The notes: a model not told the origin generated them from the letters alone. Shown: positions 33,915 through 45,230, counted from the stretch's first letter. The stretch: DNA of 64,000 bases from Xestospongia bergquistia (GCA_963965975.1 OZ014413.1:6145501-6209500); one strand, 5' to 3'. Made by a program: numbers and translations.

Positions 33915-34624
33915 ATAAATGGTGGTGACGGTGTATCTCCTTGCATGTTATTATAAGGGTTGTAATATCCTTGAGGATGAGGACTTGTCATTTGCACCAT
34001 CATACGCCACATTTCCAGTTCATGTTGCTGCTCATACTCTCTTCTCTTTCATCTCAATCCTCTTTTTTCATTTTCTGCATCTAGCTTTTTTTTTTCTTAA
34101 AAATTAAAATATTGTTCTTCCAAGTCCTTTTGAACTTCAGAAACTTGTCAACAGTAAACTTTAATGTTTTTTGTACTTGTGTAGCCTTATGCTTCCTGGC
34201 CTTCTTATATTTATCTTTCATATCAAAACCAGGGGTAGACTCTTTGGTACATGCATCACTAGTAGTAGACTCGTTATCAACCTATATATTATATTATTAA
34301 AAATGGTACCATTATCAAAAAAATTAATTTTGACACACATACCTCAAGTGTACTAGAATCTGGTGTATTACACACTGGTGACAAATGTACACAATCATCA
34401 TCACTGTCCTCTAAATCTATACTATCACCAACTATGCCACTATTTGATCTAACAATCAAGTTTGGCTTAGTGGCAGGTTTGCATCCCAATATGCTGTCCA
34501 TTTCTTCATAATACTTAATTTTTTTGTCCACAACCAGTTTCATCATGATGATCCGCAACATCTTTGTACTGCTTGCACAACTTCTTCATCTTTTCTTTAC
34601 ACTGCTCCAATGTCCAATCATGCC
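33915..34624 (-). pseudogene. Harbinger Myb/SANT-like DNA-binding protein, N-truncated
   Basis: Exon 34624-34330 gives HDWTLEQCKEKMKKLCKQYK, DVADHHDETGCG, one frameshift near 34550, then YYEEMDSILGCKPATKP: the second half of the trihelix/Myb_DNA-bind_4 domain used by Harbinger elements to bind their ends. A donor at about 34330 and an acceptor at about 34281 lead to a Lys/Glu-rich exon (DMKDKYKKARKHKATQVQK, later YEQQHELEMWRMMVQM and PQGYYNPYNNMQ) ending near 33915. It converges on the transposase. The first helix of the domain is replaced by CACTA-copy codons. Confidence 0.65.
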
Positions 34625-35002
34625 ACTTCTCTTTCAACAATTGTCTTTTCGTCTTCTGTTTCGATAATGTAATATGATCATCAATAAGACCTTTCATAGG
34701 AGGATACCTATCCTCCAAATTCTGCTTCTTCAGCCTACCCCTCTTTGTTTTGGGTGTTTCTTCGATGTCAGGTTCCAGAAGTCGCTTACAAGAAGCAACT
34801 TTCATATTGTGAACATGCTCAATTTATTTTTTTCTCCCATGATCCCTATAAATGTTGGATTAGTATATAAGAAGTCAAATATGACAACTAACTTACAAAA
34901 CCACTGACTTTGTTCCCAAGATCCTCCAAACATTTGTACTCGATACAAGCATTTTGGCTGCTGATGGCAATTGTAATGTTCACAAGGTGTTACTTAATCA
35001 AA

Positions 35003-35670
35003 AGAGGAAGTGTTTCAAAGATTACATGCTAACCCTCCTGATACGAATGATTTAGAAGAGCTCTTCGATGATTTTCTTCTGCTTTTTGAGAATGTCCAAA
35101 CACAATATAAATTAAACAAATTTTGTGTTGATGACTTTAACCTGGTTGTATGTTGGACTTACTATAAACATAATTATGATCTTATTTTAATATTGGCATG
35201 TTATTATAGATAGTACAGGTATTTACTAAGTATTATTTCTGATCATAATAATTTGAGTTAATTAAAGTACTATACATTTGTAATTTAAATTGTATGTATA
35301 CATGTACATGTACCTTATGATCTTTTCTTATTTGTGTAGGAACCTAGAGAATTTAAATATGTCAGTCAGTCATACTGGACAAAGTGATTTTCTGGTATTA
35401 AATGGGAGAAGGTTAGTTGAATAGATATGTTTTACTATGTACCATTTTTCGAGACTCTAAAAAATCTTTTACCATTGGAAGATTTTCAGTCAGGAATTTT
35501 AAACCCTCACGAAAATTGTTTTGATGAAAAATTATATGATTTCTGTGACGGAACAATTTTTAAATCACATCTAATGTTTTCAGTTGTTTCGAATATGTTA
35601 CAAATAGTAGCCTACTATGATAAGTTGAAGGTTGTCAATCCAATTGGCTCCTATATTAACTCTTTCATGG
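35003..35670 (+). pseudogene. CACTA-like copy II: transposase-type gene, 5' exons
   Basis: Exon about 35003-35145 encodes DTNDLEELFDDFLLLFENVQ and TQYKLNKFCVDDFN. After an acceptor near 35340 come EPREFKYVSQSYWTK, a stop, MFYYVPFFETLKNLLPLEDF and YDFCDGTIFKSHLMFS, NMLQIVAYYDKLKVVNPIGS. The last motif matches IIRDYCDATMFSKHPLLALD, NFLQIFLYYDDLEVRNPLGS at 59.2 kb. Homology ends near 35665. The zinc-finger exon and all downstream catalytic exons are gone. Confidence 0.55.
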
Positions 35671-36300
35671 ACTGCTGTGGAACTTTGCACAGGTGTGGCT
35701 TCCTTTGTGTTGGCAGGTTTACAAGTTTGCTCAGCATATGTCAAATTATTGTCAAAATCCTTTTTTATAAAAGAAAGTGAGATTATCACCTGTAGAATAT
35801 ATCTCTTGCCCTCAGACCCTGATTTCCTCTTAAATTACTATGAAGAAATGCCTAGTGATGGTGAATCTGATGTCGACTTTGATGACTACATCACAAAGAT
35901 GAGGAAGACGAAGAATCCAGCTGCACTGCAATCTCCAGCTCCACCCTCACCTCTTGCAAAGAGCGAACTTCTGGCTCTAGCTTTAGTTCAACTTGTACTA
36001 GTGAGGTATTTTCTAGTTCTTATCAGTCTCCATGTAACGATGTTATGCTACACTTACATCAATTTTTTTGATAAATAATATATGAAAAGATGCATATAAA
36101 ATTTTCACATATTATTTATCATAAACTCAGATCTGTCTTGCCTTCACCAAGTAGCTTCTCTATTTTCTCACATTCCAAATATCCATCAAATTCATTGTTG
36201 CTGTCATCAGACTCATCCATTTCATTTTTGCATGCCATCTCAATTACATCATCAACACCTAATTTTGCCTTTTCTGCTGTAAAATACAATGAAAAGTTTA
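35671..36300. other. acidic coding-like fragments, unrecognised
   Basis: Plus strand 35814-35960 gives FLLNYYEEMPSDGESDVDFD then DYITKMRKTKNPAALQSPA. Minus strand 36280-36125 gives LGVDDVIEMACKNEMDESDD and EFDGYLECEKIEKLLGEGK. Both look like acidic N-terminal leaders such as occur in transposase genes, but neither extends into a domain I know. Confidence 0.25.
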
Positions 36301-36309
36301 GTAATTTTT

Positions 36310-36365
36310 TTAGCTTGTATATATGTATATGTGTGTGTGTTTGTATATATATATACATACATGTA
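36310..36365. repeat. TA/TG microsatellite
   Basis: Alternating TATATG, GTGTGTGTGT and TATATATATA runs. It gives rise to spurious Tyr/Ile/Val-rich frames on both strands. Confidence 0.6.
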
Positions 36366-36379
36366 ATAAAGTGCATGGT

Positions 36380-36990
36380 TTAATGCTTCAGGTAGTGTCT
36401 CCAGAACCAAAGTCTCACTGTGAAGTAGTTTTTTTAAAAAGTGATTTAGTACAATATGTAGTAAAAGCAGCAAGGTAAACAGTAGATTATCAATTGGCAA
36501 CACGTTTTCATTTAAGGAACGATATCTTTTCCAAGTTGTCGATAAATTTTCATCCCTTCATTCTACAAAATGTGCAATAACTTTTTTAAAATTTGAATGT
36601 ATTCAGCATGTGAGGGTGTTTCTTTGTATTAAAACATTCATGTATGAATGGCTGCCACAACTTCTGATCTAAGGATACAATAAAATGAATTATTATTATT
36701 GTTATATCTAAGAGGCATAATAATTATGATCTACCTAACACTTGATTATGTGGTTTAACTTTCACCATTTACAAAATCTATTGTACGACAGAAAATCTTG
36801 TTGGAACTTTGAAACTTGACACCCATACCCCAAGTCTGTGGTGGAAACACTTTTACAAAGTTGTGAATTGTAAAATGAATATGGTATTTTTAGAGCAAGT
36901 GTGTTTACCATGGTCAATTCTTAATGTTATCAATAATTTCTAACAATCTTTATCATTTTTCTCGTTAACAATATATATTATCTTTCTTGT
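36380..36990. other. no gene supported
   Basis: Minus-strand frames show scraps such as KLWQPFIHECFNTKKHPHML near 36600-36660 that I cannot place. Otherwise AT-rich. Confidence 0.3.
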
Positions 36991-37003
36991 TTGATATTAT
37001 ATC

Positions 37004-38227
37004 CTAACCACCATTTTTGTCAGCATACTTGAGCACCTTTGAACAGAGCTTACAATGCACATGTGTTCTTTTTATCTGGTTCAGCTTACACAAAAGCAAA
37101 TAATTGAGATTTTGTATTAACAGGCGATTACGTCTTGAAGAGAGAACATTCCCAGCTAAAGAGAACAATTCTAACTGTACATTTGTAGCTGGTGTGCACC
37201 ACAGCATTCTCACAAATTTTTACATAGTAGGATATTGGTTTTGTGCAGTCTCTTAGAATCATATTCTAAGAAGTCTTCTTCAGCATACCATCCTATTTCT
37301 GACTTGACAATATCCTCTGCAATAGTTTACCTAGTACCCTTCACCTGAGTGAAATCTGAAAAAAGAAATGATGCCAGCTTTCTTTTCTTAGAAGGATTAG
37401 GAGATGGCGACAAATGAGTCGAGTCTTTTTCATTCTCACAGTATTTACGAATACAAATTCAAGCATGTCAATGATGTCAAGTATTACAGATTCGATGACA
37501 TCACATCGTTCAACCTCAGAAACAAAAGGATCCAGGTCTTTGAATCTAGGATCTAGGTAGGCAAACTTTTTGCAGTGTTTCGTCTTGGTTTTGACACTTC
37601 AAGTCTTCACTAATAGCTCCTTTGACTTTCCTCATTGTTGGACTGTCGTCGTTAGTCATATAAAGAGTGTTTTGAAGCAACTTGTACAACAAAAGGCTTA
37701 TAATCCCAACAGTTGGATATTTAGATCCTTTCATTAAGGTTGTTGCTTGTACAAATGGCTTAAGAACGGTTAGTAGTTCTTCTAACACATTATATTCTCT
37801 TCCTTCAGGCAACTAACAATGGTGATCTCTTTCTGAACTGTCCAACAACATAGCACATAATGGTGGCTGTCGACAATGCTCATGGGCAACATAATTATCC
37901 TTGCAGACAAATCTGAGCAGTGAATCTTCACATTGTTACATATGATGAGAGTGTTGTTTGACCACTTGATCCACTAGCAACAGAAGGAGTAGGACAGATT
38001 GCGTTATATTTTTTATGACAGATACGAATGTGATAAAGTAAGTTCATAGTATTGGCACAGCAATAAAGACAGCCCATACAAATATGACATATAACTTGTT
38101 TGTTGTCCATTTTTCTGCCGTTTTCATCAATTTTGAACCCAAAGTGCTTCCATGCTTTACTTTTTCTCCCAGAAAAAGGAACCAAAGAATGTGTAGTAGA
38201 AGTAGCTGCAATTTTACTAAGCCACAA
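37004..38227 (-). pseudogene. hAT transposase with BED finger, decayed
   Basis: The N-terminal block (38227-37928) reads SKAWKHFGFKIDENGRK then CHICMGCLYCCANTMNLLYH with IRICH: a BED-type zinc finger (WxxFGF, CxxC, HxxxxH). The central block (37812-37546) has NVLEELLTVLKPFVQATTLM and KYPTVGIISLLLYKLLQ, typical of the hAT helical region. The C-terminal block (37213-37070) has CTPATNVQLELFSLAGNVLS and SRRNRL, the hAT dimerisation motif (usually PAT-S-x-x-SERxFS). The usual Ser-Glu-Arg is lost and frames are interrupted. The catalytic RNase-H part between blocks is not visible. Inactive relic. Confidence 0.7.
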
Positions 38228-38234
38228 AAACTAT

Positions 38235-38800
38235 AGTGTTTCGAACGAAGTGCACATGTGCAAGAATGTCAACCCAAGTTATTTCAATTAAATTGTTTGC
38301 AATAGACATTTTGAATCGATATTATCGTTATATTGATATTATTACACGACCTGACATTTAACATTCACAGTATCACAAAAACACCTTAAGGTGCTCTTGA
38401 CACCAATAAGTCTGTTTGACATCATTGCATTTGACACCCACTGAGCTGAATTAATACTTCCATTTTAATAGCATAGGATATCAACTTGTCCCAAATTCCC
38501 AATCTCTTTGTCCCCTTCCATGATTTTCTTCTATTATTGTTTGAGTGTTCCATTGAGACTCTCCTTAAAGTATTACAATTCTCTCAGTCATTTTGATTGT
38601 CTTATATTAACACCTTTCTGTATTTCATCTATATAGTACTACTATTTCTGACAAGAACCCAAAAATTAAAATATTTTTATTGTTTGTTTTCCCCATAAGT
38701 TTTTGGTTCACCTTTACTTACCAAAGGGAAAACATAATCATAATTAATAAATTAATATAGGTATGTTTTCGACTAAAACTAAAAAGACACAGGTTAGTTA
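38235..38800. other. no gene seen
   Basis: AT-rich spacer between the hAT relic and the duplicated segment. Confidence 0.35.
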
Positions 38801-38802
38801 TA

Positions 38803-39827
38803 CTCAAAGGAATTAATAGTTTTGTTTTCAGTATAAGCTATAAATACAAAAACAAGTTATCTTACAAGATCATGATGTGTTATTTTACAAAAAGGATGTT
38901 TAATACACATTTTCTTTCTATTAAAAATTTTTAGCTGGTCTATAGTAATATCTCATTTCATATTTTATTTTGCCCACTCACACTAAGGCAGAATCAGTTG
39001 AATTGTACTTTTGATTGTGTTTTAGCTTGTCAGGTTTCAATACTCCTATATTATATTAAACAATTGCAAGTCCTCTTCAAGTATATGTTCATAAATTGTG
39101 GAGGAAAGTGGGGATATTAAGCTGCATAAACCAATTTTAAATAGAATATCAATTTTGTTCTAATAAGTAACAATACAATTGATCAAGAATACAGGCTATC
39201 TCTTCATAAGCATTGCTATGGTGTTGCTGATAATGATGAACTAGTACTATGATAATGATGAATTTGGAACTTATTTCATGCTGTTTTATTAAAAGTAATT
39301 GTGGTTATATTTAATTTGTATATTACATGTAACATATGTAGACTTGTAGGGTATAATTTTAGCTATTTTCTATAATTTATGAACATCTATATACTCAACA
39401 TTTATGATCTCTATGTACATAGTTATTATTACTAATAAATTAAAGGTTCTCCAAAGTCTATCTTTATCAATATATTGGAATATGTATTTCAACTGACTTC
39501 ATTATCTATCCAAAGCAAACTGAAGTTCAATTTGTTGGCAATCATCAAATATTCAAATATTCATTATTGTATTTATATAAAGCTAGTTTGAGTTTCCATC
39601 AAACTTTAAGTTGAAACTTTTGTTAAATTGTCTGTCAATAATTATGATAGTTTCTTAATTTATTTCTAGTGATAGAGCTAAGAAGACAGTTGATAGATGC
39701 AACATTTCAAGATCAAACTTGTAAAAAAGATTTTTCAATATAACTATAAATGCTCATGATACTCTGGGATGTTCTGACATGTGCATGTGTCAAGTTAGTG
39801 CTGTTACTTACTTTGATTCTGTAAGCA
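38803..39827. repeat. segmental duplication of 6690-7689
   Basis: Downstream flank of the 40.1 kb transporter copy, collinear with 6690-7689. Together with 39828-41640 it shows the full duplicated unit (flank plus transporter) without a CACTA insertion. Confidence 0.6.
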
Positions 39828-40142
39828 TAGCAATAATATTTGTTATTAATATAATAACTATCTATACCATTATATAGATTGACTTAATTTTACTATTATG
39901 ATATCAGTGAATATTATATACAAGCTTGTTTACTGACATAACTTAGACTAATTTGAGATGATAGAGAATCTATGACTGTAATTTTAAATTAAAAAGCAAT
40001 ATAGTATATTCAGCAATTATATAAACAATCTAACCATATATATGTTAAATTCAAAGATTTAAAAAATATAATAAATCCTAATGTTATGCAAAAGTTATGT
40101 ATATAGTAGATATAACTGTATACACATAGATGTAATAATATG
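39828..40142. repeat. POT-family downstream segment
   Basis: Matches 18505-18840. No gene. In this copy it joins 38803-39827 directly, giving the uninterrupted arrangement. Confidence 0.5.
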
Positions 40143-41637
40143 TCAGTTAGTGCACTCAAGTGAATGTCCCATCTCATTATCATATTCTTCTTCCTGGTCC
40201 ATATATCTATCATAATGTTCTTCAGCTATTATATGTATATTGACTACATTCTCTCTCACACGTAACTTGTAACGCTTAGCTAGTATCAGAAACACTATCA
40301 GTATAATAAGAATAATCATACTCTTAGCTATGAAATAGTAAACACTTTGGCATATTGCCTTTTCTTCACATGCAAATAGATATTTTGCTGTTAATATTAA
40401 TAACATAACCAACACCACGTGCTGCATACCATAATCCAACCATCAATCCTCTCATTTCATGTGGAGATTGAGCTATTGTAAATGCTAAGGATGTTGGGAA
40501 AATTAAAGCAAATGCTATTCCATAGAAACATTGAGATACAATAGCAGCTTTGTATGAGATTGTGTTAAAAAGAATATAATCCTTGCAAGCAAGAATTATG
40601 ACAAAATATATTGTAGTAAATAATGAGAAAACCAGTCCAAGTCCAATTCTTTTAAGCATACTTGGAATGTACTTGTAAAAACAAGGATATATGATTAATT
40701 GATAGAAGAGAATTAAAAGTGAAGCTACTAAATGAGATAATGCATTTTTGAACATAAAGCAATGGAAAAATGACAACTCTTCATTTGATTTATAGTAACT
40801 GATCAACTTAATCTCCTCAGCACAAGCAAGACCAACAATACAGATAAATAATGGTGTCAATCTCATAACTACTATGACATTCTCTACCTGTTCCTCTGTG
40901 AATGGTCCACCATATTTATTTTTCCTAGTTCTAACCTGGAAGGGTACTTCTCCTCCCAATAGGTCAAAGCACTACGATTCCTGGGATACTTGTTTTTCCT
41001 GGCATATTTAAGTACTTTAGCAATCAATATGACAGGATTGAATATATGAGATGTAGTATCCAGCCAATGTTTAAAGAGAGAGTTAGTGACAATGACATTA
41101 GACACAGCCACACCTGATAGCACATATGACACAACAAAGAACTGATTTATCAAACATTGCAAATTATAACAATATAAAAAATTGCAGGCAAACTCAGTGA
41201 GTGCCAATATATAATAGCACTTAATTTGTCACCTGAAGCACCAATTGCTTGATCAATGTTAAATTGGACAATATTAGATCATAGACATGAGTATCCAATG
41301 ACTTGTAGCAAATATCCAACACCACGTATTATAAGAAATACCACATTATAATATAAAAAATTCTTGATGTTATTACACAAACCAGCAATCAGCCATGAAC
41401 AAAATGTTAGATATGATAGATGCATACCTACCTACCTTTACATCAGCTAGCAGACCAAAGAATGGAAATAAATGAAAAAAGACAATATCCAATATCAAAG
41501 ACAATGTGATGAGCATGACTATTACCATCATAAAGATTTGCCGCAAAAGATTGAATCAAACTTAAATGAACATTCATAGAGACATCCCAAAAGATAACTA
41601 GCAGTATTGATCGAGTGTTGACTAAAAACCTGAACAC
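40143..41637 (-). pseudogene. POT/PTR2-like transporter, near-complete pseudogene
   Basis: The N-terminal exon 41637-41443 (RFLVNTRSILLVIFWDVSMN) and the rest follow the copies at 1-411 and 18912-20105. Lesions seen: TGA at 41279-41281 (shared with 19974-19976), a one-base loss near 41158 before QCLINQFFVV, a one-base loss near 40918 (GGAAAAATAAATATGG for GGAAAGGAAAAATACGG), and a one-base gain near 40383 after INSK. Past these it keeps FTIAQSPHEMRGLMVGLW, the last helix and a full acidic tail (AEEHYDRYMDQEEEYDNEMG) ending at 40143. It preserves the complete C-terminus that the 18.9 kb copy has lost. Confidence 0.7.
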
Positions 41638-41803
41638 AGTCCATAAATGTAGAGTTAGTTAAGTAGTAGAACTGATAATCAAATTAATAAATCAATTTTC
41701 TTTACTTTCAGTATAAGCATTAGAAATGTAACATATTACTGTAGTATAGGAATGTCAACCTTAATGAATGATTGTCAACAAGTTACTCAATATGTAAACA
41801 TTA

Positions 41804-42286
41804 GTGACCTTATTTGCAAAAAGGGACATCTGTCAAAACATTTGTGACCTAAAAGAACATTGTTAAGACATATCAAAAACAGTTTTGCATACATATAGAA
41901 TACTTATGCATATATAACAACTGTATGCAGTGGCAGAGAAACCTATGGGGCATCAGGGGCACATGCCAAAAAAAAAAACATTTTACACTGAAGTTTGCAA
42001 TATGTAGAGAACAATGAAAAACAATCATTGTAATGATAACATAATTGTGGCAATTGGGTACCAAAATTGATGTGTATTTAAGGATTAAAAGCAAAAACAC
42101 TCCTTAGCTTCTAGGGAGCTGTGCCCCCCAGACCCCCTAATTTGGTGCCCCACAAATTCAAGTATGTTCCTCCACCCCTGACTGTATGTATACAAAACTG
42201 TTTTTGAGATGTTTTAACAGTTGATTTTTCACAAATCAGGTCACAAATGTTTTGACAGAAGTGTTCTTTTTTGCAAATCAGGTCAC
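41804..42286. repeat. palindromic MITE, copy e, with nested insertion
   Basis: GTGACCTTATTTGCAAAAAG at the left and TTTTTTGCAAATCAGGTCAC at the right, flanked by ATTA (41800-41803) and ATTT (42287-42290). About 230 bp without the nested 253-bp element and its target duplication. Confidence 0.65.
41928..42180. mobile_element. non-autonomous hAT-like element, 253 bp, nested
   Basis: Terminal inverted repeats CAGTGGCAGAGAAAC and CAGGGGTGGAGGAAC (as read from the right end). A perfect 8-bp duplication ACTGTATG lies at 41920-41927 and 42181-42188. Both traits are those of hAT elements. No coding capacity; a GC-rich stretch (GTGCCCCCCAGACCCCC) near the right end is unlike the surrounding DNA. Confidence 0.75.
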
Positions 42287-42289
42287 ATT

Positions 42290-42600
42290 TTTCTTGTTAA
42301 TTTTATCTTTCAAATCACACATGACAGATAAAGAACTAATCTTATTTTCTGAGAACAATATCAGTTCAATACCTGAATGCTATACGAAAAGAAATTGATT
42401 GTTTTACTTTCGATATGAGCATTAGTATGTGTCTGTTTTATATAAATGTTAGTAAATGATTGAAACTTGAGAGAACACAAAGTATACAAAATATAAATAT
42501 ATAATTTAATTAGTACAAGATATGTTTATCTTTATACAAGTTATGTCAAATATAAGCACTTTTTTGTTTATCTTATATAACACAGATGAAAGATAAACAA
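42290..42600. other. no gene seen
   Basis: AT-rich spacer. It contains one half-copy of the ATTGTTTTACTTTCGATATG motif of the hairpin family at 6571. Confidence 0.3.
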
Positions 42601-42605
42601 TCCTG

Positions 42606-42791
42606 TTATTGTAGAATGTCTTTAACTTGAATATGATAATTTCTCTGTTCATCATCAACTTCTGTAGTGACAAAAAATTTGTTCATTAAGAGAGTGATGA
42701 TAAGAATGATGATGAACCAAGGTAATAAATAGTAATTCATGAAATAAATTTGTGACTTTAAGACAGTCATGATGATATAATTAACTAACAT
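42606..42791 (-). pseudogene. POT-like last-helix and tail fragment
   Basis: A short minus frame: NYYLLPWFIIILIITLLMNK then EVDDEQRNYHIQVKDILQ. One helix plus a charged tail at the end of a frame is the C-terminal layout of the POT-like copies, but the sequence is divergent. Tentative. Confidence 0.3.
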
Positions 42792-42799
42792 GACAAGTT

Positions 42800-43820
42800 T
42801 AATCTCACAAATGGTGATCTTGGGTAAATGATTGTAAAGAGTAACATAAGCATTTACTTCTATTTTTATAAATAGTTACTCACGTGATAACTCTGGACCC
42901 ATTGCTTCTACCATGCCACAACTATAACAAGGTTTATTTGACGGGCTAAGTTACACATCATAAGAAAATAAAGAAATGCATTAATTCCTCACCCACCAAA
43001 AAAATTATCATTGGGGTAACAAGATCATTTTTACTATTGAATTCATCTTTTTTGTAAGTGACATGGAAAAAAGTAATAATTATTTATTTGAAATACTTAC
43101 AACTAAATCATCACAATCAGTTGACTAGCTAAACCTACAGATTACTTTCTTGACTCAATTACACAAATTAGGCAATACTAAAACAAATGTCACTTCTTTG
43201 ATTAATGATAAACATATCCACAGCTCAGGAAAAAGAGAAACGGCCCAATGAAGTAAGACCAGTTGTAATTACTCCATTTTAATGCACCAACCTATATAGA
43301 CAACCTATATGGTACCTCTCTCTTCCTACTATTTGTTACTCAGGCAAGAAGTCAACTCAATATAAAGAAGTAGATTAATGATAAACAAATGTGTGTCTGA
43401 CTTACGCATAAATATGCATAAGAACAATCCTCGTTGTTACTCCACTGCACTGACATCATTACAGTTTGAAATGAAAGTTAGAAACTAGTTATAGCTTTAT
43501 TTGAACAGGTTCAAACACTTCCAAGTGTCTTAGACAGGCAGTGTGCTTATGTCTTGAGGGTAAATTTAATTATGTCATCGCGTGCTTTATTTCGTTAAAA
43601 ACGGTTAAGAAAATAATGCATGATATCTGGAACTTGTTCAATGCATTAGAGGTTTATTATGGAGAGATTCATGGAAGCAAACTTAGGCAAGGGCCCACAT
43701 AAGCTCACCAAAGAGCTGCAAACTCTTTAAAATGAGTGGATTGAGAGGGGATATAATGTCGGGAAACTTGAAGCAGAAACCAAGGAAGTAAAAGTTCAAA
43801 GAAGACATAAATCTAGCATG
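42800..43820. other. no gene seen
   Basis: AT-rich; no supported coding frame. Confidence 0.35.
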
Positions 43821-43823
43821 AAA

Positions 43824-44122
43824 TCAGAGGATTGATGGTTGGATTATGGTATGGAGCATGTGCTGTTGGTTATATTCTCACTATCAACAGCAAATATCTA
43901 TTTGCATATGAAGAAGAGATGACGTCCCATTTTCTTTACTGTTCCATAGCTATGAGTGTGATTATTCCTATTATACTGATAGAATTCTTGTACTAGTGGT
44001 GACTGAGCTATTGTAAATGCTAAAGATGTTGGGATAATTAAATTAGTTGCTATTCCATAAGAAACTTGATATACAATAACAATTTTATATGAATTCCTGT
44101 CCCATATCAATGGTCTACATGA
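43824..44122. pseudogene. POT-like relic with fold-back inversion
   Basis: 43824-43985 reads on the plus strand RGLMVGLWYGACAVGYILTI, NSKYLFAYEEE and a decayed helix. The adjoining 43990-44122 reads on the minus strand SYKIVIVYQVSYGIATNLII, PTSLAFTIAQSP. The two halves of one motif, AQSP and MRGLMVGLW, therefore lie on opposite strands. The right side is cut by the Penelope-like element. Confidence 0.6.
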
Positions 44123-44124
44123 TA

Positions 44125-45230
44125 GAGTTAAGTTCACCATGGAGATTGAGAACAACAACTCCATTGCCTTCTTAGATGTACTTGTTTCTAAAAACAATTG
44201 TAGACTGACTACAACTGTTCACAGGAAACCTACACATACTGATAGATACCTGAATTACAGATCCAACCACCATCCACTCATCAAATTAGGTATTATCAAA
44301 TGCCTCAGGAATAGGGCCCTCAATGTTTGCTCAGAAGGAAACCTCCCCTCTGAGCTAAATAGATTATACAATGTCTTCAGAGCAAATGGGTATCCATCAA
44401 GTCGAATAAACAACAGCCTTAAACCATCAAGGCTCAAAAGGAATGAAGATGTTTCCACCCCTCCCTGCGACCTTTTAACAAAGACAGACAGGAAGAGAAC
44501 CTTAGTTTTCCCTTATGTCATAAGCCTCAGTGAGGACATTAGGAAAGCCTGTCGCCCCCTAAACATCATAACAGCTTTTACCTCAAAAAATACTCTCAGA
44601 AGGTCCTTATCAAGGGTCAAGACCCCCACTCCACAGGAAGAAAAGATTGGAGTCATCTATAGGATCCCCTGTGAATGTGGAGCTGTTTACATCGGGGAAA
44701 CAGGCTGAACATTGAAGACTAGGATGGCTGAACATAAAAGAGCTGTCATGAACAGATATACCAAGAATGCTCTTGCATGCCACTACATTGACACAGGACA
44801 CAGGATTTTATGGGCTGAAAGCAGAATATTAGAACAAGAAATCAACTGGTGGAAGAGGAGAAGTAAAGAAGCCATCTACATCAAAACCACTAGCAACACC
44901 ATCAACTCTGATCCAGGCTTAATCATTAATCCTACCTGGACTTCTCTATTCTGCAGTAAACGATATTCTTAATAACTTATAGCCACTCCCCTATAATTAA
45001 TTAACCAGTCCTCGTTCGTTTCGTGCTTCGTAGTACAACTCTGTACTCGTGATCTCTAACATGGCACAAGTTAGCGTCTTTTTTTATCTTCCTAGGACAA
45101 CTTCTGGCCTACATAATAACTGTAAACTTGCATTTGCAATATAAGTGACTGTTTTCTTGCCACTGTTTCTTAACAGCTGATGAAGGCCTTTGTTCGAAAC
45201 ATTCTGCTAACTTTTTTCAGAATACTATCA
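44125..45230 (+). mobile_element. 5'-truncated Penelope-like retroelement
   Basis: The frame 44139-44968 begins KFTMEIENNNSIAFLDVLVS (end of the reverse-transcriptase palm/thumb), then HRKPTHTDRYLNYRSNHHP and, from about 44650, a GIY-YIG endonuclease: GVIYRIPCECGAVYIGETG, a TGA at 44706-44708 in place of an Arg codon, then TRMAEHKRAV and ACHYIDTGH. RT plus C-terminal GIY-YIG is the Penelope-like signature. The 3' non-coding part contains CTGATGAAGGCCTTTGTTCG. It is inserted in a POT-like relic. Truncated and stopped, so not autonomous. Confidence 0.75.

Larger units (their letters stand above)
32440..34624. mobile_element. PIF/Harbinger element nested in CACTA-like copy II
   Basis: Convergent transposase (+) and Myb/SANT-like protein (-) genes, the standard two-gene Harbinger layout. 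It lies between ORF1-like codons ending KRQLLKEKW (34625) and those starting near 32390. The right border cuts the SANT domain. I could not find matching terminal inverted repeats or a TWA duplication, so the limits are approximate. Confidence 0.55.
31717..34985 (-). pseudogene. CACTA-like element copy II: SAM-protein-type gene split by a Harbinger element
   Basis: Exons on the minus strand: 34985-34896 (IEYKCLEDLGNKVSGF, donor GTAAG), 34845-34625 (GSWEKK, KRLLEPDIEETPKTKRGRLK, RYPPMKGLIDDHITLSK). After the inserted Harbinger come 32390-32226 (KEIIISLCKQTFMYTRG, SVEITASALIEKFPELKI), 32178-32018 (KMDLILDKIDVFKTSL, IKRVPAIIVYGNLLKGKAIG), 31973-31869 (GDIDCNAKTAIALFCHLFPK) and 31797-31717 (MNDDVADVASECSIVLNL, stop). 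The order and the GSW-after-GF splice match the 56-58 kb gene (GY|GSWKKKLRDRFKFLR; TIQSLTSSTFISRRKW..PSLKI). The SAM exon is missing. Frameshifts occur near 32310 and 32110. A decayed second gene of the larger transposon. Confidence 0.5.

Noticed and set aside
35814-36300. piggyBac transposase N-terminus
   Set aside because: Only acidic, low-information codons are visible; no DDD motif or Cys-rich tail was found.
36090-36503. Frames rich in Tyr, Ile, Val and Cys on both strands
   Set aside because: Produced by the TA/TG microsatellite at 36310-36365.
44255-44458. Minus frames over the Penelope-like element
   Set aside because: Antisense of the GIY-YIG/RT coding strand; no domain.
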